The notes: generated by a model not told the origin, from the letters alone. A DNA stretch of 39,202 bases from an uncultured Bacilli bacterium (GCA_944331955.1 CALVIY010000009.1:1-39202), one strand, 5' to 3'; shown: positions 8,821 to 18,132, numbered from the stretch's first letter. Numbers and translations are program-made.

Positions 8821-9056
8821 AGGAATACTTAGTAATGGGTGTTTACCTTTTCTACAATCTGATTTCAGGGGATAGATTGTGGGAAATGTTTATGAATAAG
8901 AAAGATGCTTTAATAGTAATATTATTACTTATTATAATCCTTTTAATTATTTATAGATAGTAAAACACCCTGTTACATCATTGTAATCGGGTGCTTACTT
9001 CTAAAACCATTTTGAGGTAACACCCAGGTACAAAACTAGGTATTCCTCTTTTTTTT
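8821..9056 (+). ncRNA. Structured small RNA with paired ends, candidate type I toxin mRNA
   Basis: The 5' segment 8821-8833 (AGGAATACTTAGT) pairs with 9035-9047 (ACTAGGTATTCCT) over 13 bp with one G.U. The adjacent GGGTGTTTACC (8837-8847) pairs with GGTAACACCC (9016-9025) with one bulged T. CTTTTTTTT follows at 9048-9056, so the closing helix doubles as a terminator. Inside lie a hairpin with arms ACAATCT / AGATTGT that brackets AGGGGAT, a short hydrophobic ORF, and a CACCC...GGGTG hairpin at about 8964-8993. Pairing between mRNA ends around a small hydrophobic ORF is known from hok-like and aapA-like toxin mRNAs. A MITE with imperfect terminal inverted repeats, or an unrelated structured RNA, are alternatives. 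Confidence 0.5.
8886..8960 (+). CDS. Small hydrophobic peptide, 22-24 aa, putative toxin
   Basis: The ORF begins with ATG at 8886, or a second ATG at 8892 that gives MNKKDALIVILLLII and a tail LLIIYR. It is a short basic head followed by a single membrane span of Ile/Leu/Val, the usual architecture of type I toxin peptides. Its candidate ribosome binding sites (AGGGGAT and GTGGGA) lie in or next to a hairpin, which would restrict translation. No homolog is recognised and the short length leaves room for chance; support comes mainly from the surrounding promoter, RNA structure and terminator. Confidence 0.45.
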   Translation: MFMNKKDALIVILLLIIILLIIYR

Positions 9057-9058
9057 AT

Positions 9059-9081
9059 ATTATGTAAATTTTCTTTACATA
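9059..9081 (-). terminator. Hairpin downstream of the 9100-9621 gene
   Basis: The arms TATGTAAA and TTTACATA form an 8-bp stem just after the stop of the membrane protein gene. The minus-strand continuation is A/T-rich without a good U run, so termination is only possible, not clear. Confidence 0.35.
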
Positions 9082-9099
9082 TACATTTTATCACAAATA

Positions 9100-9621
9100 T
9101 TACATTCTAGTAAGTAGCTTCAAAAACTTAAAATTATTTACTGGTCTATATAAAAGTAATAAGAATGTAGTCATTATAGTACTTGTAAATAAAAGACAAT
9201 TTATAGTAGTGATGTTTTGGTATAATACTAGATTTAATATTGTTAAGATAAAGAATGCTATTAATAAGATAAAATATTTAATTCTAAATGATTTATTCTT
9301 CTTATACATTTCTCTTAGTTTATCTAAAGACTCTTTCTTACCTTTTTCTTTAAAAATATCTTTAATAGTAGAGTTTGCAATTAAAGTTATAATGCTACCG
9401 AAGATAATACCAACTACTATAATAAACAGATATGAATATGGTAAATAGTAACTAAGACAAGTGAAAGTAAGATAGAAGATAAAACCTATAATTATGCCTA
9501 TTACTCCTGTTATATTACAGTTATTATTTTTATTATCACTAGTATAAACTAACTTATCATTAAAATTATAATAGTAATTTATATTCTTTTTAGTATCTTT
9601 ATATACTAATACATAATTCAT
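9100..9621 (-). CDS. Integral membrane protein, 173 aa, unknown function
   Basis: The protein has two pairs of predicted membrane helices: about residues 38-60 and 63-87 (ITGVIGIIIGFIFYLTF; YLFIIVVGIIFGSIITLIA), and about residues 114-135 and 140-160 (YFILLIAFFILTILNLVLY; a Leu/Phe-rich helix). A basic loop (KEKGKKESLDKLREMYKKN) separates the pairs. I do not recognise the family. Its ATG shares one base with the stop codon of the upstream gene (TAATG), so it is translated together with the 268-aa hypothetical gene and sits downstream of mutS. Confidence 0.75.
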   Translation of the reverse strand: MNYVLVYKDTKKNINYYYNFNDKLVYTSDNKNNNCNITGVIGIIIGFIFYLTFTCLSYYLPYSYLFIIVVGIIFGSIITLIANSTIKDIFKEKGKKESLDKLREMYKKNKSFRIKYFILLIAFFILTILNLVLYQNITTINCLLFTSTIMTTFLLLLYRPVNNFKFLKLLTRM

Positions 9622-10427
9622 TATTTATCATCCCTTTTATTCTTTATACTAAATAATTTTATATATTGTCTATTGTTCACATCTTCTTTTTTATGTTTTT
9701 TTATATGTTCTATAATATGTTTTAACTTTAGAAAATTATTAAGTAAAGCATGGCAGTTTTTACTTTTTTCATCAATAACCATATCAAAATCTGCAAAATC
9801 ATCAAAGCTAGTTAGAATATCTATATTTTTAAAATTATTTTTGGAAGAAACAATACCATTATAATCCTCTTGATAAATTTTATATTTCTTATCTATTATT
9901 AGAGTGTGATACATATCAGGAGTGATTCTAAAATCATCATAATGTTTTTTTACTAAATCATTAATCAATCTAAAATAATCAGTATTATTAAAAGTTTTAT
10001 TTACAACGTCTTTAATTGGCTCAACTAGATCAAGATTATCGTTAGTATAATACCATTTTCCTCCTTTAGCTATGGTAATGTTTGTATCCTCAAAATCAAA
10101 CTGATAACACTGTAAAATATGATTGTTATCACCTAAAGTGTAATTAAAGTAGGAAACAATAAAATTAGATTCATCTTCAATTTTAAAACTATAGTATTCT
10201 GTACTATTTTTACCTTTTTTACTAATATGAACTGTATTATCATCTATTACATCAATATAATGTTTGTTACCTTTAGAATCTTCTTCTATACTAATACAAT
10301 CTGCACTTATAGAACAAGTTGAAGTGTTAAATGGTGCTATATAATGATCTAGTAGTTCATTTGCTATTTTGTTTTCTCCTATGATTGGAAAACTATCTTT
10401 TATTACTTGTAATAAATCGTATCTCAT
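9621..10427 (-). CDS. Hypothetical protein, 268 aa
   Basis: I do not recognise this family. The protein is soluble, rich in Asp, Asn, Lys and aromatic residues, and appears beta-rich for its first 130 residues (YIDVIDDNTVHISKKGK, NFIVSYFNYTLGDNN). The C-terminal third is more helical and very basic at its end (HIKKHKKEDVNNRQYIK). There is no signal peptide. The start lies two bases after the mutS stop with GGAGAAATAATT before the ATG, and its stop overlaps the next start, so it is coupled to mutS upstream and the membrane protein downstream. A link with the membrane protein is suggested only by this coupling. Confidence 0.7.
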   Translation of the reverse strand: MRYDLLQVIKDSFPIIGENKIANELLDHYIAPFNTSTCSISADCISIEEDSKGNKHYIDVIDDNTVHISKKGKNSTEYYSFKIEDESNFIVSYFNYTLGDNNHILQCYQFDFEDTNITIAKGGKWYYTNDNLDLVEPIKDVVNKTFNNTDYFRLINDLVKKHYDDFRITPDMYHTLIIDKKYKIYQEDYNGIVSSKNNFKNIDILTSFDDFADFDMVIDEKSKNCHALLNNFLKLKHIIEHIKKHKKEDVNNRQYIKLFSIKNKRDDK

Positions 10428-10429
10428 AA

Positions 10430-13000
10430 TTATTTCTCCTCATTCTTTATCTTTTCTTTTAATTCATATAAGAAATTTAAGGCATTAATAGGTGTCATAT
10501 TTAATGGTTCGATCTCTTTTATTGCTGCTTCAATCTCATTTACTTTTTCTTCAACTTTCACTTCTTCTTCATCAAGACTAAATAAACTAGTCTGTGTAAA
10601 TTCTCTTTCTTTAACACCTTCACTCTCATAGATATTAAGTATCTCTTCAGCTCGTTTAATTAAACTATTAGGAAGATGGGCAAGGCTTGCAACGTTAAGA
10701 CCATAACTTTTATCTATTGCACCTAGTTTTATTTTATGTAAGAATGTTAATTTACCATCTTCTTCTACAGCAGAGACATGAACATTTTGTAAATGTTTAA
10801 GGCTATTAGAAAGGTCAGTTAATTCATGATAATGAGTTGAAAACATTGTCTTCGCCCCTATTTTATCATGGATATATTCAAGTATTGCCTGAGCAAGACT
10901 CATTCCATCATAAGTTGCTGTACCACGTCCTAATTCATCAAATAAGATTAAACTGTTTTTTGTAGCATTTTCTATAGCAAGATTAGCTTCTTTCATCTCT
11001 ACCATAAAGGTAGACTCACCACTAACTAAATCATCACTTGCCCCTATTCTTGTAAATATCTTATCAAATAAAGGCACGGAACAACTCTTAGCAGGTACAA
11101 AACAACCTATCTGGGCCATTATAACTGTAATGGCAAACTGTCTCATATAAGTAGATTTACCAGCCATATTAGGTCCTGTTATTAAAAGTATACTTGTATC
11201 TTCATCCATAATTATGTCATTAGAAACATATTTTTTATCCTCTTTTGACATTACTTCTTCTATAACAGGATGACGGGATGCGATTATTTTTATTGAATGA
11301 TTATCTGTAATAGTGGGTCTTACAAAGTTATACATATCAGAAACAGTAGAAAATGCTTGTAACATATCAACTTCTGCTATTACTCCTGCTGTTTTTTGTA
11401 AGGGATGAATATATCTTTTAATAGTCTCTCTTATCTTCATAAATAAATTATATTCTAAGTTTATAATCTTTTCTTCTGCCCCTAAAATAATATTTTCTTT
11501 TTCTTTAAGTAACGGCGTAATAAATCTTTCACAATTAGAGAGTGTCTGTTTTCTTTCATAGCCATACTCTTCTTTTAATTCTTTAACTTGTCCTTTACTA
11601 ACTTCTATATAATAACCAAAGACTTTATTAAAACCTACTTTTAAGTTCTTAATACCAGTTCTTTCTTTTTCTTTTTGTTCAAGTTCTAAGATAAAGTCTT
11701 TAGAACCACTAGATACCTTCCTTAACTCATCTAATTCTTCATTATATCCATCTTTAATAAGATGTCCTTCTCTTAAAGTAATAGGTGGATCTTCTACTAT
11801 ACTTTTATCAAGTAAACTATATACTTCAGGAAAGTCTTCTATTTCTTTATAGTAGTTTAACTCTTTTAAGATTCTCTTAATCTCTGGTAATACTTTTAAA
11901 CTATTCTTAAGTTGTAATAAGTCTCTTGCATTTAAATTACCATAAGTAATTCTACTAGCAAGGCGCTCTAAGTCATAAACTTCATTTAAATTATTTTTTA
12001 AATCATCTCTTAAAATAAACTCTACTCTTAATTTATCTACAAAGTCATACCTTTTTTCTATTTCTTTTCTATTAGTTAAGGGACTTTCTATATTTTGTTT
12101 TAAAAGCCTACTACCCATAGCAGTCTTATTTTTATCTAAAAGCCATAATAGACTATAAGTCCTCTCTCTTAATCTAACTGTTTCTGTAAGTTCTAGATTT
12201 CTTTTCGTATTATTATCTATTAATAAATGTTCTTTAGTATCTTCTAACTTTGCTTCTCCTAAATGGGATAAATCTCCTTTTTTAGTATTAGTAAGGTATG
12301 AAAGTAAATGTTTAATACCTGTCTCTTCTCTAACATCTTTTAAGTTTTTATAAACATAACTATAATCACTTTCATTATATAAATCATCATAAATAGTTAC
12401 ATTTAAATGATAAGTAGTTCTAAGTGTATTAACAAACTCTCTATCCATCTTATTATTTACAATAATCTCACTAAAGTTATGTCTTAATACTTCTCTAAGT
12501 AGAGAATCTTTATCATTATTTTCTAATAAAACATAAACTTCTCCAGTAGATACATCTGAATAAGATAGAACATAACAATACTCTAAATCATAGATAGAGG
12601 CGATAAAGTTATTATCTTTAGCATTAATAGATGAATCAAGTCTAGTACCTTTAGTAACTACTTGAATAACATCACGTTTTACCATATCTTTAGTAGTTTT
12701 AGGATCTTCTAATTGTTCTACTATCGCTACTTTATATCCTTTGTCAATTAGTTTATCTAAATATCCTTCGTATGCTTTAAAAGGCACACCACACATAGGA
12801 ACCCTCTCATCAAGTCCTGCATTACGTCCTGTTAGGGTTAATTCTAATTCATGAGAGACAGTAACAGCATCTTCAAAAAACATTTCATAAAAGTCCCCAA
12901 GCCTAAAAAAGATAATAGTATCTTCATACTTATCTTTTATTTCTAAATACTGTCTCATCATAGGACTTAATTTTTCTCTATCTACTTCACTACGTTTCAA
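10430..13000 (-). CDS. mutS: DNA mismatch repair protein MutS
   Basis: MutS recognises mismatches and small loops and recruits MutL. The 856-residue protein has the mismatch-binding motif GDFYEMF with Phe37 and Glu39 in the FxE positions, followed by GRNAGLDERVPMCGVPFKA. The ATPase domain has Walker A GPNMAGKSTYMRQ near residue 610, then STFMVEMKE, the Walker B LILFDELGRGTATYDG and the STHYHELTDL motif. The start is a TTG at 13000 with GAAGTGATACC upstream, the same start type as nusB. It lies 14 bases after the upstream hypothetical gene. No mutL is seen in the window. Confidence 0.97.
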   Translation of the reverse strand: MKRSEVDREKLSPMMRQYLEIKDKYEDTIIFFRLGDFYEMFFEDAVTVSHELELTLTGRNAGLDERVPMCGVPFKAYEGYLDKLIDKGYKVAIVEQLEDPKTTKDMVKRDVIQVVTKGTRLDSSINAKDNNFIASIYDLEYCYVLSYSDVSTGEVYVLLENNDKDSLLREVLRHNFSEIIVNNKMDREFVNTLRTTYHLNVTIYDDLYNESDYSYVYKNLKDVREETGIKHLLSYLTNTKKGDLSHLGEAKLEDTKEHLLIDNNTKRNLELTETVRLRERTYSLLWLLDKNKTAMGSRLLKQNIESPLTNRKEIEKRYDFVDKLRVEFILRDDLKNNLNEVYDLERLASRITYGNLNARDLLQLKNSLKVLPEIKRILKELNYYKEIEDFPEVYSLLDKSIVEDPPITLREGHLIKDGYNEELDELRKVSSGSKDFILELEQKEKERTGIKNLKVGFNKVFGYYIEVSKGQVKELKEEYGYERKQTLSNCERFITPLLKEKENIILGAEEKIINLEYNLFMKIRETIKRYIHPLQKTAGVIAEVDMLQAFSTVSDMYNFVRPTITDNHSIKIIASRHPVIEEVMSKEDKKYVSNDIIMDEDTSILLITGPNMAGKSTYMRQFAITVIMAQIGCFVPAKSCSVPLFDKIFTRIGASDDLVSGESTFMVEMKEANLAIENATKNSLILFDELGRGTATYDGMSLAQAILEYIHDKIGAKTMFSTHYHELTDLSNSLKHLQNVHVSAVEEDGKLTFLHKIKLGAIDKSYGLNVASLAHLPNSLIKRAEEILNIYESEGVKEREFTQTSLFSLDEEEVKVEEKVNEIEAAIKEIEPLNMTPINALNFLYELKEKIKNEEK

Positions 13001-13014
13001 GGTATCACTTCTTC

Positions 13015-13914
13015 CTATTTTCTCATATCTAATATTTTTTGATTTACTTTAGGATTAGATGTTTCAAAGTCTTTATCTCTAACATTTTCTTTTCTAAACT
13101 CTATATAAGTTAATATATAATAAGCTTTAACTAAAGCATATATATGGTCTATTCTATTTAATTTCTCTAATTCATTATATAAATCAACTACATTGTCACC
13201 TGCTAATATAGCTCTCTTGTAAAAAGCTACTAGGTTTTCTTCAACAAATAAATCTTTAAAACGACTTGTAGTTAATCCTTCTTTAGTTACATTCATATTA
13301 ATCATTTCATCAATCTTATTAATATTTAAAGTAACATCACTATTTTTTCTTTTTCCTTCTTTTTTATGAATATCATAAACTTCCCCTAATACAAAGTCTT
13401 CTATATCATCAAGGGGCATATTTCTTTTCTTTGCTCTTTCTACTATTAAATTTATTAAGGGAATATCATCTTTAGTATAAGTATCACTTATTCCATAAGT
13501 ATTAGAAATTACTTCCATAATAAATTTCTTTAATTCATCAGTTAAATCTAAATCTTTAGTAGACTTATTATTAATAGCATTATAAGTATCAATACCATCT
13601 TTTATATAAATATTTAATCTAGTATCACTACTTAATGGAAAGCTTTTAGAATAGATAAAATCTTCTAATAAATTTTGTCTCATTATATTAAATCTTCTAC
13701 TTGCCTCTTCTATTTCTAAGTATCTTAATATATCATACTCATGATATAAATTAAGATACGTCTCTTTTTGTTCTTTAGTTAACCCAAAGTAGAACTTTCC
13801 TTTTTTAGTATTACTTAGATTATTAAATAACTTATTTCTTAAAGCCTTATTTTCTTCTAAAGCTTTATTTATAATTAGATATTTTTCATAGTATTTTTCT
13901 AGCGTTTCTTTCAT
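13015..13914 (-). CDS. Hypothetical helical protein, 299 aa
   Basis: I do not recognise this protein. It is soluble, largely helical and strongly charged, with tracts such as EKYYEKYLIINKALEENKALR and DIEDFVLGEVYDIHKKEGKRK. There is no signal peptide or obvious motif. The start is placed at 13914 because GGAGGG sits eight bases upstream, and the longer reading frame would run back past the promoter. It is the first gene of a unit that runs into mutS 14 bases downstream. The promoter faces rarA divergently. Confidence 0.75.
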   Translation of the reverse strand: MKETLEKYYEKYLIINKALEENKALRNKLFNNLSNTKKGKFYFGLTKEQKETYLNLYHEYDILRYLEIEEASRRFNIMRQNLLEDFIYSKSFPLSSDTRLNIYIKDGIDTYNAINNKSTKDLDLTDELKKFIMEVISNTYGISDTYTKDDIPLINLIVERAKKRNMPLDDIEDFVLGEVYDIHKKEGKRKNSDVTLNINKIDEMINMNVTKEGLTTSRFKDLFVEENLVAFYKRAILAGDNVVDLYNELEKLNRIDHIYALVKAYYILTYIEFRKENVRDKDFETSNPKVNQKILDMRK

Positions 13915-13934
13915 AATGAACCCTCCATAAGTAA

Positions 13935-13964
13935 AGTATATCATTAATATCTTTAAAATGACAA
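13935..13964 (-). promoter_or_regulatory. Promoter of the hypothetical-mutS unit
   Basis: On the minus strand TTGTCA (13964-13959), an 18-bp spacer and TATACT (13940-13935) give a good sigma-A promoter about 20 bases upstream of the ATG at 13914. Confidence 0.7.
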
Positions 13965-13980
13965 TGTTTTTTGATAAAAT
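13952..13980 (+). promoter_or_regulatory. Promoter of rarA
   Basis: TTTAAA (13952-13957), a 17-bp spacer and TAAAAT (13975-13980) would start transcription near 13987. This leaves a short leader with AAGAAAG as ribosome binding site. It overlaps the -35 region of the divergent promoter, so the two probably compete for polymerase. Confidence 0.5.
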
Positions 13981-14003
13981 AAACAAAGAAAGAAAGTGAT
14001 ATA

Positions 14004-15218
14004 ATGGATAAACCTTTAGCATTAAAACTTGCTCCTACTTCGCTAAAAGAAGTAATAGGACAAAAACATTTAGTAGGAAGTGATATGATTCTTAGTAATC
14101 TAGTTAAGAATAAAAGATTGTTTTCTATGATTTTATATGGTAAACCTGGTATAGGAAAAACTTCTATTGCAAATGCTATTATTAATGATTTAGGAGTTAG
14201 ACATAGATTTTTAAATGCTACTGTTAATTCTAAGAAAGATTTAGATATTGTTATAGAAGAAGCGAAAATGTATGAGGGACTTGTTCTTGTTATGGATGAA
14301 ATACATAGATTAAATAAAGATAAACAAGATATTTTACTACCTTGTTTAGAAAGTGGTCTTATTACATTAATTGGTATGACTACTAGTAATCCCTATCATG
14401 CAATTAATCCTGCAATTAGGTCAAGATGTCAGTTGTTTGAACTAAAAGAATTAGAGACAAAAGATATTTTAGAAGGACTAGAGAAAGCGATTAAAAGTCC
14501 TTATTTACCTAATATAAAGATTGATACGGAAACTATTAACTACATTGCTAAAATATCAGGAAATGACTTAAGATATGCTTATAATCTTTTAGAGATATCA
14601 TACTACTCTACTAATGATTTTAAAGTAGATTTAGAAGTTGTTAAAAAGATTAATAGTAAGCCTGTATTCTTTGCCGACAAAGATGGAGATGCTTATTATG
14701 ATATGTTATCTGCTTTTCAAAAGTCTATTAGAGGAAGTGATGTAGATGCTTCACTTCATTACTTAGCAAGACTTATTACTTTAGGCGATTTAGATAGTAT
14801 TTTTAGACGTATGGCAGTTATTGCTTATGAAGATATAGGACTTGCTAACCCTTCTATTGGTCCAAAGGTAATGGCAGCGATAGAAGCAGCTAAGTTAGTA
14901 GGGCTTCCGGAAGCAAGAATTCCCCTAGGCACTATTGTAACTGAAATGGCCTTATCTCCTAAAAGTAATACAGCACATATCGCTTTAGATGAAGCTTTAA
15001 GTGATATAGAAAAAGGAAATGTAGGTGATGTTCCTAAACATTTAAAGAATCCTACCACTACTTATAAATATCCTCATGATTATAAAAACGCTTTTGTTAA
15101 ACAACAATATCTACCAGATAAATTAAAGAATAAAAAGTATTATCATCCAAAGAGTTTAGGTTATGAATCTAAATTAAAGGAGATATATTTATATTTAGAA
15201 AAATTAAAGAAGGACTAA
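14004..15218 (+). CDS. rarA: Replication-associated recombination protein A (RarA/MgsA)
   Basis: RarA is an AAA+ ATPase of the clamp-loader clade that acts at stalled replication forks. The 404-residue protein starts with PLALKLAPTSLKEVIGQKHL and has Walker A GKPGIGKTS at residues 46-54 and Walker B LVLVMDEIHRLN near 95. It also has the sensor region IGMTTSNPYHAINPAIRSR. The C-terminal RarA/MgsA tetramerisation region shows RGSDVDASLHYLARLI, YEDIGLANPSI and ALSPKSNTAHIA. It is the only confident plus-strand protein gene in the window and appears monocistronic between a divergent promoter and a terminator overlapping its stop. Confidence 0.95.
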   Translation: MDKPLALKLAPTSLKEVIGQKHLVGSDMILSNLVKNKRLFSMILYGKPGIGKTSIANAIINDLGVRHRFLNATVNSKKDLDIVIEEAKMYEGLVLVMDEIHRLNKDKQDILLPCLESGLITLIGMTTSNPYHAINPAIRSRCQLFELKELETKDILEGLEKAIKSPYLPNIKIDTETINYIAKISGNDLRYAYNLLEISYYSTNDFKVDLEVVKKINSKPVFFADKDGDAYYDMLSAFQKSIRGSDVDASLHYLARLITLGDLDSIFRRMAVIAYEDIGLANPSIGPKVMAAIEAAKLVGLPEARIPLGTIVTEMALSPKSNTAHIALDEALSDIEKGNVGDVPKHLKNPTTTYKYPHDYKNAFVKQQYLPDKLKNKKYYHPKSLGYESKLKEIYLYLEKLKKD

Positions 15219-15228
15219 AATCCTTCTT
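15207..15228. terminator. Convergent terminator of rarA and the 15227-16513 gene
   Basis: AAGAAGGA and TCCTTCTT form a perfect 8-bp stem with loop CTAAAA. The rarA stop codon is in the loop and the stop of the convergent gene abuts the other arm. ATTTTAAT follows on the plus strand, so it probably works mainly for rarA. Confidence 0.6.
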
Positions 15229-16513
15229 ATTTTAATACTTTTGTTTTAATTTTACTATCTCTTAACTCCACTTGTCTTTTTATAGCACCATATAAAACAC
15301 CTTTTACTTTTGGAAGATCATTTTCATCAATATCTTTTAAGGCATTAGATAAATCTGTTGTAGTAAAACTAATTGTCTCTTTGGCACAACTCATTACTCT
15401 TTTATTTTTATATCCTTCTATATCTTTTTCATATACACATTGAATAAGAAAATAATATTTTTCAAAGTATTTATGAATAATTGTAGAATTTTTAACATCA
15501 GTAAAAGATCTTGCAAGACTAGCTAATTCATGAATATTATACTTAGTAGTATTATAGTAATGATATAAATCAAATGGTTTGTTAAAGTTATCTTTACTTA
15601 ATGATGCTATTTCTCTTATAACTTTCCTAACTAAGTTCTTATATCTATTTATATATTCATTATATATATTAGTTATACTTTCTTTATTAAGATTAGAAGC
15701 AATTTCATATTTTAATTCGTCATTATCATTTAAAAGTTGTTTTAAAACTCTATTATCTAATCCATAATGGATACAAAAGTTAACATAGTTTCTATCTTCA
15801 ATATTAGGATCTGCTAAAAGTTCTATTACTGAAGAAGGATCTAACATACTAATATTTTCTATTTCTTTTCTTCTTTCTTCAGTTTTTTTATCATAGTATC
15901 TAATCTTAGATTCAGCATGTAAATTACTTGTATGGTTTCTATTTAATCTTTTATATTCTTTATATAAAGGATCACCTTTTTCTTTTAAGATATCTAAATA
16001 TTTATAATACTCTTCGGCATGACAATTAAATTTAGAGTAAATAGTTGTATTAGAATAACACTTATTTTCAATAAACATTTTAATGGCTACTCTAGCACTT
16101 ATTAATTCTCTTTCTTGATTAGGATTTATTACTTTTTTAAATAAATTATCATTAACTGTTATTTTATCTTTATATTCTCCTTTTAAATAATATGTGGTAA
16201 GTAAATTTTTAATTGATGTTGTAGTAACATTGTATTTATCTTTAATAGAATCTAAACTAGTATTATTAATTAAATCATATATAATTGATGATGCGTTTTC
16301 TAAAGTGTTATTATAAGAAATACGTTCTACATTTTTATGGAAGCATTTATTTCTTAAAGGCCTATTAATACCTCTTAGCTTAGATTGCCATTTAATTATT
16401 AGTAATTCTTCCATAGTAGTAGCTTTTTCCATTGCATCTAAAAAAGCATCTCCAACTATTTCATCTTCTAAATATGCGTTTAATTTATTATTTAATTCAA
16501 CCGTATTATTCAT
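15227..16513 (-). CDS. Hypothetical protein with possible repeated HTH-like segments, 428 aa
   Basis: I do not recognise this family. The protein is soluble, helical and basic, without signal peptide or membrane span. Segments resembling helix-turn-helix units are visible near residue 90 (TSLDSIKDKYNVTTTSIKNL) and near 150 (ENKCYSNTTIYSKFNCHAEE), so DNA binding or a regulatory role is possible but unproven. AGGAGGTG lies six bases before the ATG. It follows the HExxH protein gene by 16 bases on the same strand and is probably co-transcribed with it, which could link the two functionally. Confidence 0.65.
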   Translation of the reverse strand: MNNTVELNNKLNAYLEDEIVGDAFLDAMEKATTMEELLIIKWQSKLRGINRPLRNKCFHKNVERISYNNTLENASSIIYDLINNTSLDSIKDKYNVTTTSIKNLLTTYYLKGEYKDKITVNDNLFKKVINPNQERELISARVAIKMFIENKCYSNTTIYSKFNCHAEEYYKYLDILKEKGDPLYKEYKRLNRNHTSNLHAESKIRYYDKKTEERRKEIENISMLDPSSVIELLADPNIEDRNYVNFCIHYGLDNRVLKQLLNDNDELKYEIASNLNKESITNIYNEYINRYKNLVRKVIREIASLSKDNFNKPFDLYHYYNTTKYNIHELASLARSFTDVKNSTIIHKYFEKYYFLIQCVYEKDIEGYKNKRVMSCAKETISFTTTDLSNALKDIDENDLPKVKGVLYGAIKRQVELRDSKIKTKVLK

Positions 16514-16529
16514 AAAACACCTCCTAAAA

Positions 16530-18107
16530 TTATTTTACTAATACTCTATTATCAAAATCTATTTCTCCACTCTTATCTTCCCATAGCCATTGATAAAATT
16601 CTTGCTTTTCTTCTCCTAATATTTCTGGCATTTGATATGAAATGTCATTAATATAAGATGAATTGATTATATTATAGATTGTATCTTTACCTAAATCATA
16701 TTTTTTAGATAGATATTCTATAAATATATCATAATAATCATTAACACCCGGATCATTAGAAGTTATATGAGTAGAATTATCACTAGTAGTATCTTCTTCT
16801 AAAACTACTCCTTCTCTAATATTATTAGCTAATTTAAAATAAAGTTGTGCTAAAGCTGTATTATCAATTAAGCTTAAATCATGCTTTTCATTTAACATAA
16901 TCAAATTATTATAATAAATCTTACCAAGACCTTTAATACAATAATCTTTTATTTCTTTAAGTATTTCCTCATAACTAATACCATCGTTTTCTTTTTGAAC
17001 TTGTTCTAAATATTCTAAATCAGGATTTACAACTAAGTCTAAGCCTTTAATTACTTTTAAAGTATCTAATAAAAATTTACCTTTATTAGGACCAAAGGTA
17101 GGTAATTCTTTAATAAAACCAACGGGATCTTTATATACTGTTTTCTTTAATAAATCATCTACTTGATAGTTTTCTCCTAGAGCAAGTGATGCTTGTAAAA
17201 GATCTAATGCTTCATCATAATTATGATAAGTCGTCTGAGAAGTAGATGTTATTAAAGAAGAATAAAGTTCTGCATATATTTCTTCTATAAAACTATAGGA
17301 ATAACCCGACATGTTCCTATTTTTATTATTATAACCAAAAACCAGGTTTAAAACATTAATACCTCCTGCATATTTTATATCTGCATCATAACAAGTATTT
17401 GTCAACAAGTGAAAAGATTCATGCTTACTAACTTTTTCTTGCATTTTATCACTATAAGAATAATATGTTGGATAAAAAGTTATTTTATCACTAGAAGTTG
17501 AGGCAACTACACTACCATTTTTTGTACTTGATTTTAAAAAAGCATAATTTTCTAAGTTGCAAGCTAGAGTTTTAGTATCATAATCTTCAAAATCTTTTTT
17601 TACCTCATTATATGTATCGTGAATATAGTTAACTTGTTCTATTACTTCTTCTTCATTTAAAGCTTCAAGATTATCTTCTAAATCTCTTGTTAAGCCGTTT
17701 TGATAAATAACCTCTCCTACTTCATCCCATTTTATATCATCGGTCTCTTTATCATATAAAGTAGTATTTTCGTGTTTTTCTGCTACTTCAGGCGTAGCAA
17801 AAGTAGCTGCAGCACTTACTTTTGTTATTGCTAAATCATCTAAAAGTGGCATGTTTAACGATGTGCTACTAATTTCATCAATAGCATTTTTAGCTTCTTC
17901 ACTTAAGTTCACTTCATCTAGTGATAATAAACTTTTAAAACTTTTATCAGCAGCTCTTTCTATTTCTTTTTTAACTTCTAAGCTTTCTGTAGCATAATAT
18001 TCCACTGATGATAATGTTGTATAAGTAATAAATGAAGGCATCAAAAGAAAACTCGCACCTTTTATTATTTCCTTAATTAGGTTTGAATTAATTTTAAGCT
18101 TTTTCAT
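16530..18107 (-). CDS. Putative secreted or membrane-anchored zinc metallopeptidase (HExxH), 525 aa
   Basis: A short basic N-terminus (KKLKINSNLIKEIIKG) precedes one hydrophobic stretch (ASFLLMPSFITYTTLSS), consistent with a signal peptide or anchor. Near residue 231 lies KHESFHLLTN, which contains HExxH, and about 45 residues later comes SFIEEIYAELYSSL, whose glutamates could supply the third zinc ligand of a gluzincin. The rest, including the charged N-terminal third and an Asp/Glu-rich C-terminal part, matches nothing I recognise. GGGGGAGC precedes the ATG. A strong promoter embedded in the holA terminator drives it, so high expression is expected. A surface protease is the best guess; no substrate can be named. 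Confidence 0.65.
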   Translation of the reverse strand: MKKLKINSNLIKEIIKGASFLLMPSFITYTTLSSVEYYATESLEVKKEIERAADKSFKSLLSLDEVNLSEEAKNAIDEISSTSLNMPLLDDLAITKVSAAATFATPEVAEKHENTTLYDKETDDIKWDEVGEVIYQNGLTRDLEDNLEALNEEEVIEQVNYIHDTYNEVKKDFEDYDTKTLACNLENYAFLKSSTKNGSVVASTSSDKITFYPTYYSYSDKMQEKVSKHESFHLLTNTCYDADIKYAGGINVLNLVFGYNNKNRNMSGYSYSFIEEIYAELYSSLITSTSQTTYHNYDEALDLLQASLALGENYQVDDLLKKTVYKDPVGFIKELPTFGPNKGKFLLDTLKVIKGLDLVVNPDLEYLEQVQKENDGISYEEILKEIKDYCIKGLGKIYYNNLIMLNEKHDLSLIDNTALAQLYFKLANNIREGVVLEEDTTSDNSTHITSNDPGVNDYYDIFIEYLSKKYDLGKDTIYNIINSSYINDISYQMPEILGEEKQEFYQWLWEDKSGEIDFDNRVLVK

Positions 18108-18132
18108 AATGCTCCCCCTTTATGTAGTGCAT

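Noticed and set aside
8821-9056. Known housekeeping RNA such as SRP RNA, tmRNA or RNase P RNA
   Set aside because: None of the conserved cores of these RNAs is recognisable, and the interior is an AT-rich hydrophobic ORF.
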